Assembly: GCA_027306585.1 (NCBI GenBank)
Contig: DAHUZJ010000117.1
Span: 1 to 64,000 of the forward strand
DNA: 64,000 bases
Origin: Acidimicrobiaceae bacterium
GTDB lineage: Bacteria > Actinomycetota > Acidimicrobiia > Acidimicrobiales > RAAP-2
Reading direction: 5' to 3'
The notes under the pieces were generated by a model. That model was not told the origin of the DNA. It was given only the letters and a program-made list of their open reading frames with translations, and ran no database searches. Below are positions 56,513 to 64,000 of the stretch, in pieces (position 1 is the first letter of the stretch; every line of letters starts with the position of its first letter). Position numbers and translations under genes: made by a program.

Positions 56513-57073
56513 TCAGGCGCGCCCGTAGCCACGCTCGAGCAAGCGCTGGCGCTCCTCCTCCGAGACCTTCACGTTCGTCGGCGTGAGCAGGAACACCCGG
56601 TCGGCCACCTTCTCCATCTCGCCGCTGAGCGCGTAGGTCACGCCGCTGCAGAAGTCGATCATGCGTCGCTGGAGGTCCAGCTCGGCCACTTGGAGGTTGA
56701 CGATCACGGGTCGGGTCGCCTTCAGGTAGTCGGCGATCTCCTTGGCGTCGCCGAAGCGGGTCGGGGCCACGACCTGGACACGCGTCGCCTCGCCCGGGCT
56801 CATGGGCCGCACGACGGGCGAGGAGGGTCGCAGCCCGACGGTGGGCGTCGCCGCCGTGGGCACGGGCGCCGGGGCCATCGACTCGCGAGACAGCGTCCGG
56901 ATGCGGCCGACCGGGACGGTGCGGTCGTCGATGTCCTCGGGCTCGGGCGGTGGCGGCACCGAACGGGCGGACGCCGGGGCGAAGCTCCGCGGGCTCTCGT
57001 ACTCGTCGTACTCGTCGTACTCGTCGTCGAGTAGTCCGAGGTAGACCATGGTCTTCTTCAGGAACGTCGCCAT
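56513..57073 (-). CDS. sepF: cell division protein SepF
   Basis: SepF anchors FtsZ to the membrane and takes the role of FtsA in actinobacteria. The membrane-binding helix 'ATFLKKTMVYLGLLDDEYDE' starts the protein; an acidic DEY repeat and a Pro-rich linker follow, then the SepF core with 'PTRFGDAKEIADYLKATRPVIVNLQ' in pieces, 'RRMIDFCSGVTYAL' and 'VFLLTPTNVKVS'. AGGAG lies seven nt ahead of the ATG. No ftsA is present in the cluster. Confidence 0.96.
   Translation of the reverse strand: MATFLKKTMVYLGLLDDEYDEYDEYESPRSFAPASARSVPPPPEPEDIDDRTVPVGRIRTLSRESMAPAPVPTAATPTVGLRPSSPVVRPMSPGEATRVQVVAPTRFGDAKEIADYLKATRPVIVNLQVAELDLQRRMIDFCSGVTYALSGEMEKVADRVFLLTPTNVKVSEEERQRLLERGYGRA
56999..57025 (-). 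repeat. three 9-bp repeats encoding the SepF DEY tract
   Basis: GTACTCGTC (plus strand) is repeated three times in tandem and encodes the (D)EYDEYDEY stretch after the membrane helix; copy changes would keep the frame. Confidence 0.85.
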
Positions 57074-57107
57074 CGCATGTCTCCTCGCGCACAGCGTAGT
57101 GCGTCCT

Positions 57108-57752
57108 TCACGCGAAGCGCGGACCACCCCCTCGCTCCCCGAACAGGGCCCGGCCCACCCGGACCATGGTCGACCCTTCGGCCACCGCCGCCTCGAGGTC
57201 GCCGGTCATCCCCATGGACCGCTCGGGCAGCCCGAGGCGGTCGGCCAGCTCCCGCACCGCCCGGAAGGTGGCCTGCGCGTCCTCCTGGGGCGCCACCGTC
57301 ATCAGGCCACGGACGTCGAGGCCGTCCGCCACCAGGTCGGCGACCAACGCCGGCACGGCGTCGAGCCGGCACCCGTTGCGGCCCGGCCGCCCCGTGAGCT
57401 CGACCTCCACGAGTACGAGGGCCCCGGGACGCCGGCGGGCGATGGCCTCGCCCTCCACCGCCCGCGCCACCGACTGCCAGCACGCCACGAGGGGCGCCAG
57501 GGCGGGGACCTTGTTGCGCTGGACGGCACCCAGGAAGTGCCACCTCGGGGTGCCGGCGACCCGCGGCGCCTTGGTCACGAGCTCCTGGGCGTAGTTCTCT
57601 CCCACGTCCTCGAGGCCGGCGGCCAGCGCCGCCTCCACCGCCTCGGGACCGAACCCCTTGGTCACGGCCACGATCCGCACGCGCTCCGGATCGCCTCCCG
57701 CCACCTCGATCCGGCGCCGCACCTCGGCCAGCCGGGCGGCGACCGCCGACAC
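57108..57752 (-). CDS. yggS: YggS family PLP homeostasis protein
   Basis: YggS/PLPBP binds pyridoxal phosphate and balances its supply. The protein shows 'VRIVAVTKGFGPEAVEAAL' (PLP Lys in TKG), 'DVGENYAQELVTKAP', 'WHFLGAVQRNKV', 'VLVEVELTGRPGR' and the phosphate loop 'SMGMTGDLEAAVAEGSTMVRVGRALFG' in pieces. At 214 residues it is slightly short. It sits 2 nt after ftsZ, the usual ftsZ-yggS-sepF order. The start is GTG. Confidence 0.94.
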   Translation of the reverse strand: MSAVAARLAEVRRRIEVAGGDPERVRIVAVTKGFGPEAVEAALAAGLEDVGENYAQELVTKAPRVAGTPRWHFLGAVQRNKVPALAPLVACWQSVARAVEGEAIARRRPGALVLVEVELTGRPGRNGCRLDAVPALVADLVADGLDVRGLMTVAPQEDAQATFRAVRELADRLGLPERSMGMTGDLEAAVAEGSTMVRVGRALFGERGGGPRFA

Positions 57753-57754
57753 GG

Positions 57755-58876
57755 TCAGCGCAGGAAGGAGGGCACGTCGAAGTCGTCGTCGCCGAGGTCG
57801 ACCGGCTCGTCGCCGGCGTCCCCGAAGATGTCCACCGGCTCGACCTCGTCGCCCAGGACCTTGCTCGAGGCGACCGGCGTCGGTCCGGTCGGCTGCGACG
57901 CGTCCCCCAGGCCGCTGCGCCCGTCCTCCCAGCGCTCGAAGCCCGCAGCGATGACGGTCACCCGGACCTCGTCCGCCATGGCGTCGTCGATCACGGCCCC
58001 GAAGATGATGTTGGCATCGGGGTGCGCGACGCCGTGGACGATCTCCGCCGCTTCGTTGACCTCGAACAGCCCGAGGTCACTGCCGCTGGCGATGTTGAGC
58101 AGGATGCCCCGGGCCCCCTCGATGGAGGCCTCGAGCAGCGGGCTCGTGATGGCGGCCCGGGCGGCGTTGACGGCGCGGCCCTCGCCGCTGGCCGCCCCGA
58201 TCCCCATGATGGCGGTGCCGGCATTGGTCATCACCATCTTCACGTCGGCGAAGTCGGTGTTGATGAGGCCGGGAACGGTGATGAGGTCGGTGATGCCCTT
58301 CACGCCCTGGAGCAGCACCTCGTCGGCCATCTTGAAGGCGTCGACCATCGACGTCTTCTCGTTGGACACGGTGAGCAGGCGGTCGTTGGGGATGACGATG
58401 AGGGTGTCGACCTTCTCCTTCAGGATCTGGATGCCCTTCTCCGCCTGCATGGCCCGCCGCCGGCCCTCGAAGGTGAACGGGCGGGTGACCACGCCGATGG
58501 TGAGCGCCCCGACACCCTTCGCCACCTCGGCGACGACCGGTGCCGCTCCCGTCCCCGTGCCGCCGCCCTTCCCCGCAGTGATGAAGACCATGTCGGCGCC
58601 CTGCAGCGCCTCCTCGATCTCCGTGCGGTGCTCCTCGGCGGCCTGGCGGCCCACCTCCGGATCGCTCCCGGCGCCCAGGCCACGGGTGAGCTGGCGGCCG
58701 ATGTCGAGCTTCAGGTCGGCGTCGCTCATGAGGAGCGCCTGGGCGTCGGTGTTGGCGGCGATGAACTCGACGTTGCGGAGCCCTGAGTCGATCATCCGGT
58801 TGACGGCGTTGACACCGCCACCACCCACCCCGACCACCTTGATCACGGCGAGATAGTTCTGCGACGGGATGGTCAT
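57755..58876 (-). CDS. ftsZ: cell division protein FtsZ
   Basis: FtsZ polymerises with GTP to form the division ring. The signature parts are '[16 protein letters not shown]', the tubulin loop '[20 protein letters not shown]', the catalytic T7 loop '[11 protein letters not shown]' and a C-terminal peptide 'DFDVPSFLR' that binds SepF. The 373 residues start at ATG with GAGG and GGAG just upstream. A long structured leader with its own promoter precedes it inside the ftsQ-ftsZ gap. Confidence 0.99.
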   Translation of the reverse strand: MTIPSQNYLAVIKVVGVGGGGVNAVNRMIDSGLRNVEFIAANTDAQALLMSDADLKLDIGRQLTRGLGAGSDPEVGRQAAEEHRTEIEEALQGADMVFITAGKGGGTGTGAAPVVAEVAKGVGALTIGVVTRPFTFEGRRRAMQAEKGIQILKEKVDTLIVIPNDRLLTVSNEKTSMVDAFKMADEVLLQGVKGITDLITVPGLINTDFADVKMVMTNAGTAIMGIGAASGEGRAVNAARAAITSPLLEASIEGARGILLNIASGSDLGLFEVNEAAEIVHGVAHPDANIIFGAVIDDAMADEVRVTVIAAGFERWEDGRSGLGDASQPTGPTPVASSKVLGDEVEPVDIFGDAGDEPVDLGDDDFDVPSFLR

Positions 58877-58893
58877 TGGCTCCCTCGGTATTG

Positions 58894-58914
58894 GGCGATC
58901 GCCGGCCGATCGCC
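58894..58914 (-). promoter_or_regulatory. stem-loop in the ftsZ leader beside the ribosome site
   Basis: GGCGATCG and CGATCGCC form a perfect eight-pair stem around CCGGC. It ends seven bases before the GAGGGAG ribosome site of ftsZ, so its folding can influence translation. The arms are rich in the GATC/GCGATCGC words. Confidence 0.55.
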
Positions 58915-58973
58915 GATGCGTCTTCCACACTGCCGGCGAGGGAACGGTCTCCGCACCGCCGTGACCACGACTC

Positions 58974-58994
58974 TCGACCTTACGCAAAGGTCGA
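58974..58994. promoter_or_regulatory. 8-bp inverted repeat at the second ftsZ promoter
   Basis: TCGACCTT and AAGGTCGA enclose ACGCA. The repeat directly follows a TACACT box on the minus strand (58995-59000), so it would lie over the start site of that promoter or at the 5' end of its RNA. It could be an operator or an RNA hairpin. Confidence 0.5.
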
Positions 58995-59019
58995 AGTGTA
59001 GCGGCCACGACCTCGCCAC

Positions 59020-59048
59020 ACGATACGGGGGGCCCTCGAGACGGTCAA
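59020..59048 (-). promoter_or_regulatory. sigma-70-type promoter for ftsZ
   Basis: TTGACC (59043-59048) and TATCGT (59020-59025) are separated by exactly 17 bases. The -35 box overlaps the TGA of ftsQ. Transcription would begin near 59013, giving ftsZ a leader of about 137 nt. This is the best -35/-10 pair I found in the window. Confidence 0.65.
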
Positions 59049-59860
59049 GCAGCGCTCTGGACCACCGGGGAGCCCGGCACGGACACGTCGATGACCTCAC
59101 CCGACTTCAGCGACGCGCCGGAGAGGACGGCTGCGACATCCTCGTACTTCTGGTGCAGCTGGCCCACCGTGCCCAGGTGGACGGTGAGGGGTGACGTGAG
59201 GTGGAGGTCGACCTGGCCGCCGGCGAGCTGGTCGACCTGAGTGACCTGGGCGGCGAAGGCCTTCGGGAGCGTGGCCGCCACCCTCAGTGCGGCGCCGTCC
59301 CCCGCCACGGTCGTCCCGGGCGGCCCGGCAGCCCCGGCACTGCCGGCGAGCTGCGGCACGCCGGCCGGCGGGCTCGCCGCGTCGGCCAGCACCCGCCCGG
59401 TGCGGTCGAGCAGCGCCCACCCGGACCCGGCGGGCACCACCGCCACCGCCGTGCGCTCGACCACGGTGATCCGGACGGCGTCGGGCCACTGGACGTCGAT
59501 GGTCGCCCGACGCACCCACGGGAGCCGCTCCACGCCCGTAGCCGCCCGTGGTCCGATGTCGACGAGGGGCGGGTGGCCGGCCAGCCCGGCGGCGGCGATG
59601 ACCGCCGACGCCGGCGTGTGGGCCGCGCCCACCACGGTGACCCGGCGGGCGCTCAGGAGGCTCGAGTGGAGCACGATGAGGGCGAGCACCCCGATGGTCA
59701 CCACCGACAGGGCGGTCACGACGACGCGCAGGCGCCGGCGCCCGCGGCGGCGGACCACCTCGGTGCGGCGCTGCCGGATGCGCGGGTCCATGGGGGGGCG
59801 CCCCACCCTCGGGGCCGGGCGCCCCGACGCCTCCTTCGTCCCCGGTCCCCTGCCGGTCAC
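59045..59860 (-). CDS. ftsQ: cell division protein FtsQ
   Basis: FtsQ is a bitopic membrane protein that links early and late divisome parts with FtsL and FtsB. A basic cytoplasmic part ('RRRGRRRLRV') is followed by one membrane segment ('VVTALSVVTIGVLALIVL') and a POTRA domain ('LSARRVTVVGAAHTPASAVIAAAG' in pieces), then 'LPWVRRATIDVQWPDAVRITVVERTAVAVV' in pieces. The 271 residues start at GTG overlapping murB by 4 nt. Confidence 0.94.
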   Translation of the reverse strand: MTGRGPGTKEASGRPAPRVGRPPMDPRIRQRRTEVVRRRGRRRLRVVVTALSVVTIGVLALIVLHSSLLSARRVTVVGAAHTPASAVIAAAGLAGHPPLVDIGPRAATGVERLPWVRRATIDVQWPDAVRITVVERTAVAVVPAGSGWALLDRTGRVLADAASPPAGVPQLAGSAGAAGPPGTTVAGDGAALRVAATLPKAFAAQVTQVDQLAGGQVDLHLTSPLTVHLGTVGQLHQKYEDVAAVLSGASLKSGEVIDVSVPGSPVVQSAA

Positions 59861-60795
59861 GGGAACCCCACGAGGCGCACCTCGGGGCAGAGCTCGACCC
59901 CCGTGCGCTCGGCCACCGTATGGCAGACCTGGGCCATGAGGGCCCGCACGTCGGCCGCCCGGCCGCCGTCGTCGGCCTGGATGAAGTTGGCGTGCTTCTC
60001 CGACACCCGGGCGGTGCCCAGCCGGAGCCCCTTGAGCCCGGCCGCCTCCACCAGCCGTCCCGCCGAGTCGCCCGCCGGGTTGGCGAACACCGAACCGGCG
60101 TTGCTGCCACCCGGCTGGTGCTCCCGGCGCCATCGCACGACCTCCGACAGCACCTGCCGCCCGGCGGCCGGGTCGCCGGGCCGGGCGCCGAGCTCGGCCC
60201 ACACGACCACCTCGCTCGGGCGGACCGACGAGGAGCGGTAGCCGTAGGCCAGGCGCTCGGGACCGTCGACGCCGTCGGCGTCGGCCGCCAGGTCGAGCCA
60301 CCGGTAGCGCACCAGGCACGAGGCGGTGTCGGCACCGTGGCCTCCGGCGTTCATCCGGACCGCGCCACCCACCGAGCCCGGGATCCCGACGGCCCACTCC
60401 AGCCCGGTCAGCCCGGCCGACACCGACCGGCGCGCCAGGACCGGGAGGTCGAGACCCCCGCCGGCCCGCACGACGACCGGGCCCTCGCCGGCCGCCGGTG
60501 CCGGAAGGTCGATCGCCGCCATGCCGGACCCGAGGCGCACCACCACGCCCGGGAACCCCTCGTCGGCGACCAGCAGGTTGGACCCCTTGCCGAGGACCAA
60601 GACCGGCACCCCGCCCCCCGCCCGGCGCAGCGCCTCCCGCACGGCGAGCAGCTCCACCTCCGATTCGGCCTCCACCAGCACGGCGGCGGGCCCGCCGACG
60701 CGATAGGTCGTGAGCGGCCCGAGGGGCACCTGCCGCCGGGCGGCCGGGCCGAGGGCGTCGGCGACCGCGTCGAGGAGGGCTGCCGGCTCGGTCAC
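59857..60795 (-). CDS. murB: UDP-N-acetylenolpyruvoylglucosamine reductase
   Basis: MurB reduces the enolpyruvyl group to make UDP-MurNAc. FAD-binding parts are 'TTYRVGGPAAVLVEAESE', 'VLGKGSNLLVADEGFPGVV' and 'GIPGSVGGAVRMNAGGHG'; catalytic residues lie in 'YRSSSVR', 'GSVFANPAG' (Ser) and the final 'GVELCPEVRLVGFP' (Glu). The 312 residues match the short type. GTG start with a 4-nt overlap with murC. Confidence 0.97.
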   Translation of the reverse strand: MTEPAALLDAVADALGPAARRQVPLGPLTTYRVGGPAAVLVEAESEVELLAVREALRRAGGGVPVLVLGKGSNLLVADEGFPGVVVRLGSGMAAIDLPAPAAGEGPVVVRAGGGLDLPVLARRSVSAGLTGLEWAVGIPGSVGGAVRMNAGGHGADTASCLVRYRWLDLAADADGVDGPERLAYGYRSSSVRPSEVVVWAELGARPGDPAAGRQVLSEVVRWRREHQPGGSNAGSVFANPAGDSAGRLVEAAGLKGLRLGTARVSEKHANFIQADDGGRAADVRALMAQVCHTVAERTGVELCPEVRLVGFP

Positions 60796-62156
60796 CCGAG
60801 CACCGCCAGCAGCTCGTCGGGGAAGGTCGTGAGGTCGCCGGCGCCCAGCGTGCAGCACAGATCACCCGGGCGCAGCTCGGAGGCCACGACGTCCAGCAGG
60901 TCGTCGCGGGCGGGCACGTACCGCACCCCGCCGCGGTGCCGCGCCACGGCGTCGGCCACCAGCTTCCCCGAGATCCCCGGCACCGGCGCCTCCCCCGCCC
61001 CGTACACGTCGGTCACCACGACCAGGTCGGCGTCGTCGAAGGCGGCGGCGAACGCCGGAGCAAGGGCCGCCGTGCGGGTGTAGCGGTGGGGCTGGAAGAC
61101 GGCGACGATCCGGTCCCACGCTCCCGCCCGCGCCGCCGCCAGCGTTGCCCGCACTTCCGAGGGCAGGTGGGCGTAGTCGTCCACGACCGTCACGCCCCCA
61201 GCCTCCCCTCGGAACTCGAACCGGCGGGGCACGCCAGCAAAGCGGGCCAGCGCCGACACGGCGGCGTCGAAGGGCACGCCGGCGGCGAGGGCGCCGACCG
61301 TGGCCAGTGCGCCGTTGCGGGCGTTGTGGACGCCGGGCACCGGGATCTCCACCCGTCCGAGGGGCCCCTCGGGCCCGGCGAGGTCGAAGGCCACCGAGCT
61401 GCGGGTGCTGCGGAGCGCCCGCATGGCGTAGGTGGCGCTCGGGTCGGTCCCGACCGTCGCCGCCCCGTGCGCCTCCCCGAGCTCGCGGGCCACCGGGTCG
61501 TCCGCGCAGACGACCCGGCCGACCTCGGCCATCCCGAGGAACCGGTCGAACGCCGCTCGGAGGGCGTCGAACGACCCGTAGTGGTCGAGGTGGTCGGCCT
61601 CGACGTTGGTGAGGAGCGCCACGTCGGCGTGCAGGTCGGCGAAGGAGCCATAGCTCTCGTCGGCCTCCAGCACCAGCCACTCGCCCTCGTCCCACGCCGC
61701 GTTGGTGCCGATCTCGTTGACGTCGGCGCCGATGAGGAAGGAGGGGTGGCAGCCCGCCTCGACCAGCACCAGCGAGAGCATCGAGGCCGTCGTCGTCTTG
61801 CCGTGCGTGCCGGCGACCGCCAGGGAGCGGCGGGTGGCCGCCACCGCCGCCAGGACCTCCGCCCTGCGGGCGACGCGGATGCCACGCCGGCGTGCCTCGA
61901 CCAGCTCGGGGTTCGAGTCGGGCACGGCGGGCGAGAAGGTGACGAGGTCGGCGCCGGCAACGTGCTCGGGACGGTGCCCGACGGCGACCGGGATCCCGTG
62001 CGCCGCCAGGCGATCCGTGACCATCGTGCCCTTGAGGTCGCTCCCCGTCACCTGGTGCCCCATGCCGGCGAGGACGGTGGCGATGGCGCTCATCCCCGCG
62101 CCGCCGATGCCCACGACGTGGACGTGCCGGGGCCGGACGAGTGTCTCAACGGGCAC
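60792..62156 (-). CDS. murC: UDP-N-acetylmuramate-L-alanine ligase
   Basis: MurC adds L-alanine to UDP-MurNAc. The N-terminal nucleotide loop is 'VHVVGIGGAGMSAIATVL', the ATP loop 'VAGTHGKTTTASML', then 'LEADESYGSF', 'NVEADHLDHYGS' and 'VVDDYAHLPSEVRATLAA' and 'FQPHRYTR'. The 454 residues are full length. The GTG start lies inside the murG 3' end (11-nt overlap). Confidence 0.98.
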   Translation of the reverse strand: MPVETLVRPRHVHVVGIGGAGMSAIATVLAGMGHQVTGSDLKGTMVTDRLAAHGIPVAVGHRPEHVAGADLVTFSPAVPDSNPELVEARRRGIRVARRAEVLAAVAATRRSLAVAGTHGKTTTASMLSLVLVEAGCHPSFLIGADVNEIGTNAAWDEGEWLVLEADESYGSFADLHADVALLTNVEADHLDHYGSFDALRAAFDRFLGMAEVGRVVCADDPVARELGEAHGAATVGTDPSATYAMRALRSTRSSVAFDLAGPEGPLGRVEIPVPGVHNARNGALATVGALAAGVPFDAAVSALARFAGVPRRFEFRGEAGGVTVVDDYAHLPSEVRATLAAARAGAWDRIVAVFQPHRYTRTAALAPAFAAAFDDADLVVVTDVYGAGEAPVPGISGKLVADAVARHRGGVRYVPARDDLLDVVASELRPGDLCCTLGAGDLTTFPDELLAVLG

Positions 62157-63258
62157 TGCGGTCCACCACCTCCGCCACCCGATCGGCGGCGTCGGGCCGT
62201 CCGAGCGCCCGCGCGGCGGCGCTCATCGCCCGCAACCGGGCGGGGTCGGCCAAGAGCTCGTCGAGCACCGCTGCGAGCCGTTCGCCGTCGCAGCGGTCGT
62301 CGGGGAGGAGCACCCCCGCACCGGCGTCGACGAGGACCCGGGCGTTCGCCGTCTGGTGGTCGCCCGGGGCCCCGGGCAGCGGCACCAGGACCGCCGGGAC
62401 CCCGGCCACCGCCAGCTCCGCCACCGTCACCGCGCCGGCCCGGCACACCAGCACGTCGGCGGCCTGGTACAGCAGCGGGATGCGGGCCTCGAACGGCATC
62501 GCCCGGTAGCACAGCGCGCCGGCCGGGTCCGCGGGGCGGCCCTCCCAGTTCCGGCGCCCCGTGACGTGGTACAGGGAGCGATCGCCCCGGTCCGCCCAGC
62601 GCCGGGCCAGGTCGCCTGCGGCGGTGTTGAGCCGTCCGGCGCCGAGGGACCCGCCGACCACCCCCACCGTCGGGCGCTCGGGTGGGAGCCCGAGGGCGCC
62701 CCGGGCGCCGGCGACGGCCTCGGGCGTCCGGTCGGCGGCCGCCACCACCTCCTCTCGGACCGCCGTCCCGGTCACCACCGCCCGGGGCAGCGCCGTCCCC
62801 GGGAACGAGACGGCGCTGGCAGCGGCGAACCGGCCCAGGAGGCGGTGCACCAGGCCCGGGACGGCATCGATGTTGACCAGCACGAGGGGCACCCCGAGGG
62901 CCACGGCCGCCAGGTCGGCGGGGAAGGCGGCGTACCCACCCACCGACACCACCACCCTGGGGCGGTCCCGGCGCAGCAACCCGACCGCTCGGGCCGTCGC
63001 CGCAACGAGGCCGACCGCCGCGCCGGCGTTGGCCCGGAGGCTCGCGGCGTCCATCCGGCGGGCGATGCCCCGGCCGGGAAGCAGGGTCACGGGGAAGGTC
63101 TCGCCGGCCAGGAGGTCGGCCTCCTGGCCGCGCTCCGAGCCGACGAGCTCGATGGTCGCCGGATCGTGCCCGCGAGCAGCCAGCGCGCGGGCCACGGCGA
63201 GCGCCAGCAGCACGTGGCCACCGGTCCCGCCGCCGGCCACGACGGCGTGGCGCGTCAT
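62146..63258 (-). CDS. murG: MurG, lipid II-forming N-acetylglucosaminyltransferase
   Basis: MurG adds GlcNAc to lipid I at the membrane. Visible are the G-loop 'VVAGGGTGGHVLLALAVARAL', 'VVSVGGYAAFPADLAAVALG', the second G-loop region 'VGVVGGSLGAGRLNTAA' and the UDP-GlcNAc site 'VCRAGAVTVAELAVAGVPAVLVPLPGAPGDHQTANA' in pieces. The first loop has 'HVLLAL' where HVxPAL is usual. 370 residues; the ATG overlaps the ftsW stop by 4 nt. Confidence 0.97.
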   Translation of the reverse strand: MTRHAVVAGGGTGGHVLLALAVARALAARGHDPATIELVGSERGQEADLLAGETFPVTLLPGRGIARRMDAASLRANAGAAVGLVAATARAVGLLRRDRPRVVVSVGGYAAFPADLAAVALGVPLVLVNIDAVPGLVHRLLGRFAAASAVSFPGTALPRAVVTGTAVREEVVAAADRTPEAVAGARGALGLPPERPTVGVVGGSLGAGRLNTAAGDLARRWADRGDRSLYHVTGRRNWEGRPADPAGALCYRAMPFEARIPLLYQAADVLVCRAGAVTVAELAVAGVPAVLVPLPGAPGDHQTANARVLVDAGAGVLLPDDRCDGERLAAVLDELLADPARLRAMSAAARALGRPDAADRVAEVVDRSAR

Positions 63259-64000
63259 CGCTCCAGCGGGGGCAGCTCGTGGCGGGCGATGTTCACGAGC
63301 ATGCCCGACGCCACCATGGTGATGACGAGGGACGACCCGCCGAAGGAGATGAACGGCAGCGGGATGCCCGTCACCGGGAGCAGGCCGAGCACGGTGCCCA
63401 CGTTGATGAACGTCTCGCTGGCGATGTACGCCACGAGCGCCACCCCGAGCAGCGAGCCGAACCGGTCGGGCGCCCGCATGGCGGCCCGCAACCCGAACCA
63501 GCAGAACGCCACGAGGAGCAGGAGGACGACCACCGCCCCCACCAGCCCGAGCTCCTCGCCGATCACCGAGAAGATGAAGTCGGTGTGGGCGTTGGGCAGG
63601 AACCCCCACTTCTCCTGGCCGTTGCCGAGCCCCACCCCGAAGAGGTGCCCGGAGCCCATCCCGATCAAGGACTGGAGGATCTGGTAGCCGGACCCGCTGG
63701 CATGGGCACCGGGGTTGAGGAAGGCGAGGAGGCGCTGGCGACGGTACGGGTCGATCAGGCCCGCCACGACGGCGAGGCCGGCGGCGGCCAGCAGGATCTT
63801 GGCGATCGGCTTCATCGGGACCCCGGCGGCGAACAGGAGCGCCAGCGCCACGCAGCAGACCACGACGGTCGTCCCCATGTCGGGCTGCGCCAGGATGAGC
63901 ACGGCGGCAGCGGCGGTCACCAGCAGCAGCGGCCCGATGATGCGGCGGTGGTCGCCGCCGGCGTCCTGGCGCCGCACCACGAGGTCCGCCCCGTAGAGCG
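63255..64000 (-). CDS. ftsW: FtsW, septal peptidoglycan polymerase (5' part outside window)
   Basis: FtsW is a SEDS-family glycosyltransferase that works with a class-B PBP at the septum. The visible C-terminal part includes 'QPDMGTTVVV', 'YRRQRLLAFLNP', 'GYQILQSLIGMGSGHLFGVGLGNG' in pieces, 'KWGFLPNAHTDFIFSVIGEELG' in pieces and 'TGIPLPFISFGGSSLV', all SEDS signatures, among at least six membrane segments. The frame stays open to the window edge ('LYGADLVVRRQDAGG'), so the N-terminus is missing. Confidence 0.96.
   Translation of the reverse strand, partial: LYGADLVVRRQDAGGDHRRIIGPLLLVTAAAAVLILAQPDMGTTVVVCCVALALLFAAGVPMKPIAKILLAAAGLAVVAGLIDPYRRQRLLAFLNPGAHASGSGYQILQSLIGMGSGHLFGVGLGNGQEKWGFLPNAHTDFIFSVIGEELGLVGAVVVLLLLVAFCWFGLRAAMRAPDRFGSLLGVALVAYIASETFINVGTVLGLLPVTGIPLPFISFGGSSLVITMVASGMLVNIARHELPPLER

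Overview
The window is a very G+C-rich chromosomal segment of an actinobacterium. The actinobacterial integration host factor (mihF), Wag31/DivIVA with SepF and no FtsA, a Bpa-type proteasome activator, long-form HisG, a PriA without an ATP site and many TANNNT boxes 6-8 nt ahead of start codons (leaderless transcripts) all fit Actinomycetota. The Acidimicrobiia-style surface protein at the left edge (PKD domains, YVTN propellers, a 'VAADGGVFAFGDAGFHGSTGG' blade) and the gene order suggest class Acidimicrobiia; this is inference. No rRNA, tRNA, CRISPR array, prophage or insertion sequence was seen. No stretch over about 210 bases lacks a gene.

Layout. (1) 1-3206: 3' part of a large secreted PKD/beta-propeller/Fn3 protein. 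(2) 3.4-30.7 kb: a 27-kb block entirely on the minus strand, read from right to left: nfuA-like, prepilin peptidase, aroC-aroK-aroB-aroQ, an M24 peptidase, efp, nusB, pyrR-pyrB-pyrC-carA-carB-pyrD-pyrF, mihF-gmk-rpoZ-coaBC-metK-priA-def-fmt-rpe-ribD-ribBA-ribH-hisG and a small cold-shock-domain protein. Most junctions are 4-nt GTGA/ATGA overlaps, so translation is probably coupled. It combines shikimate, pyrimidine, riboflavin, SAM, CoA and start-Met formylation/deformylation functions. A PyrR-binding hairpin precedes pyrR. (3) 30.7-34.6 kb: small, partly unknown genes (a Cys-rich YkgJ-like protein, a mini zinc ribbon, flavin reductase, a lipoprotein-sized membrane protein) and tyrS, with a pentanucleotide microsatellite. 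(4) 34.7-41.6 kb: a carotenoid-oxygenase-like gene lacking one metal histidine, then menaquinone genes menD, menH-like, menA and menE on alternating strands, and an SDR. (5) 41.6-53.3 kb: a YyaL-type thioredoxin/epimerase-fold protein, two unknown proteins, dnaE, an RDD membrane protein, bpa, a phosphodiesterase-type enzyme, an Rrf2 regulator, a histidine phosphatase and a group-2 sigma factor. (6) 53.3-64 kb: the division and cell-wall cluster, read right to left: ftsW-murG-murC-murB-ftsQ-ftsZ-yggS-sepF-yggT-wag31-dksA-like-lspA-rluD.

Most genes are housekeeping. The points most worth attention are the regulatory architecture (overlapping divergent leaderless promoters, the PyrR hairpin beside the ribosome site, the structured ftsZ leader), the carotenoid oxygenase with an incomplete metal centre, a class-1B PyrD with no PyrK next to it, the bpa gene, and a TraR/DksA protein with a histone-like Lys/Ala tail. 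I found no clear, previously undescribed multi-gene system.
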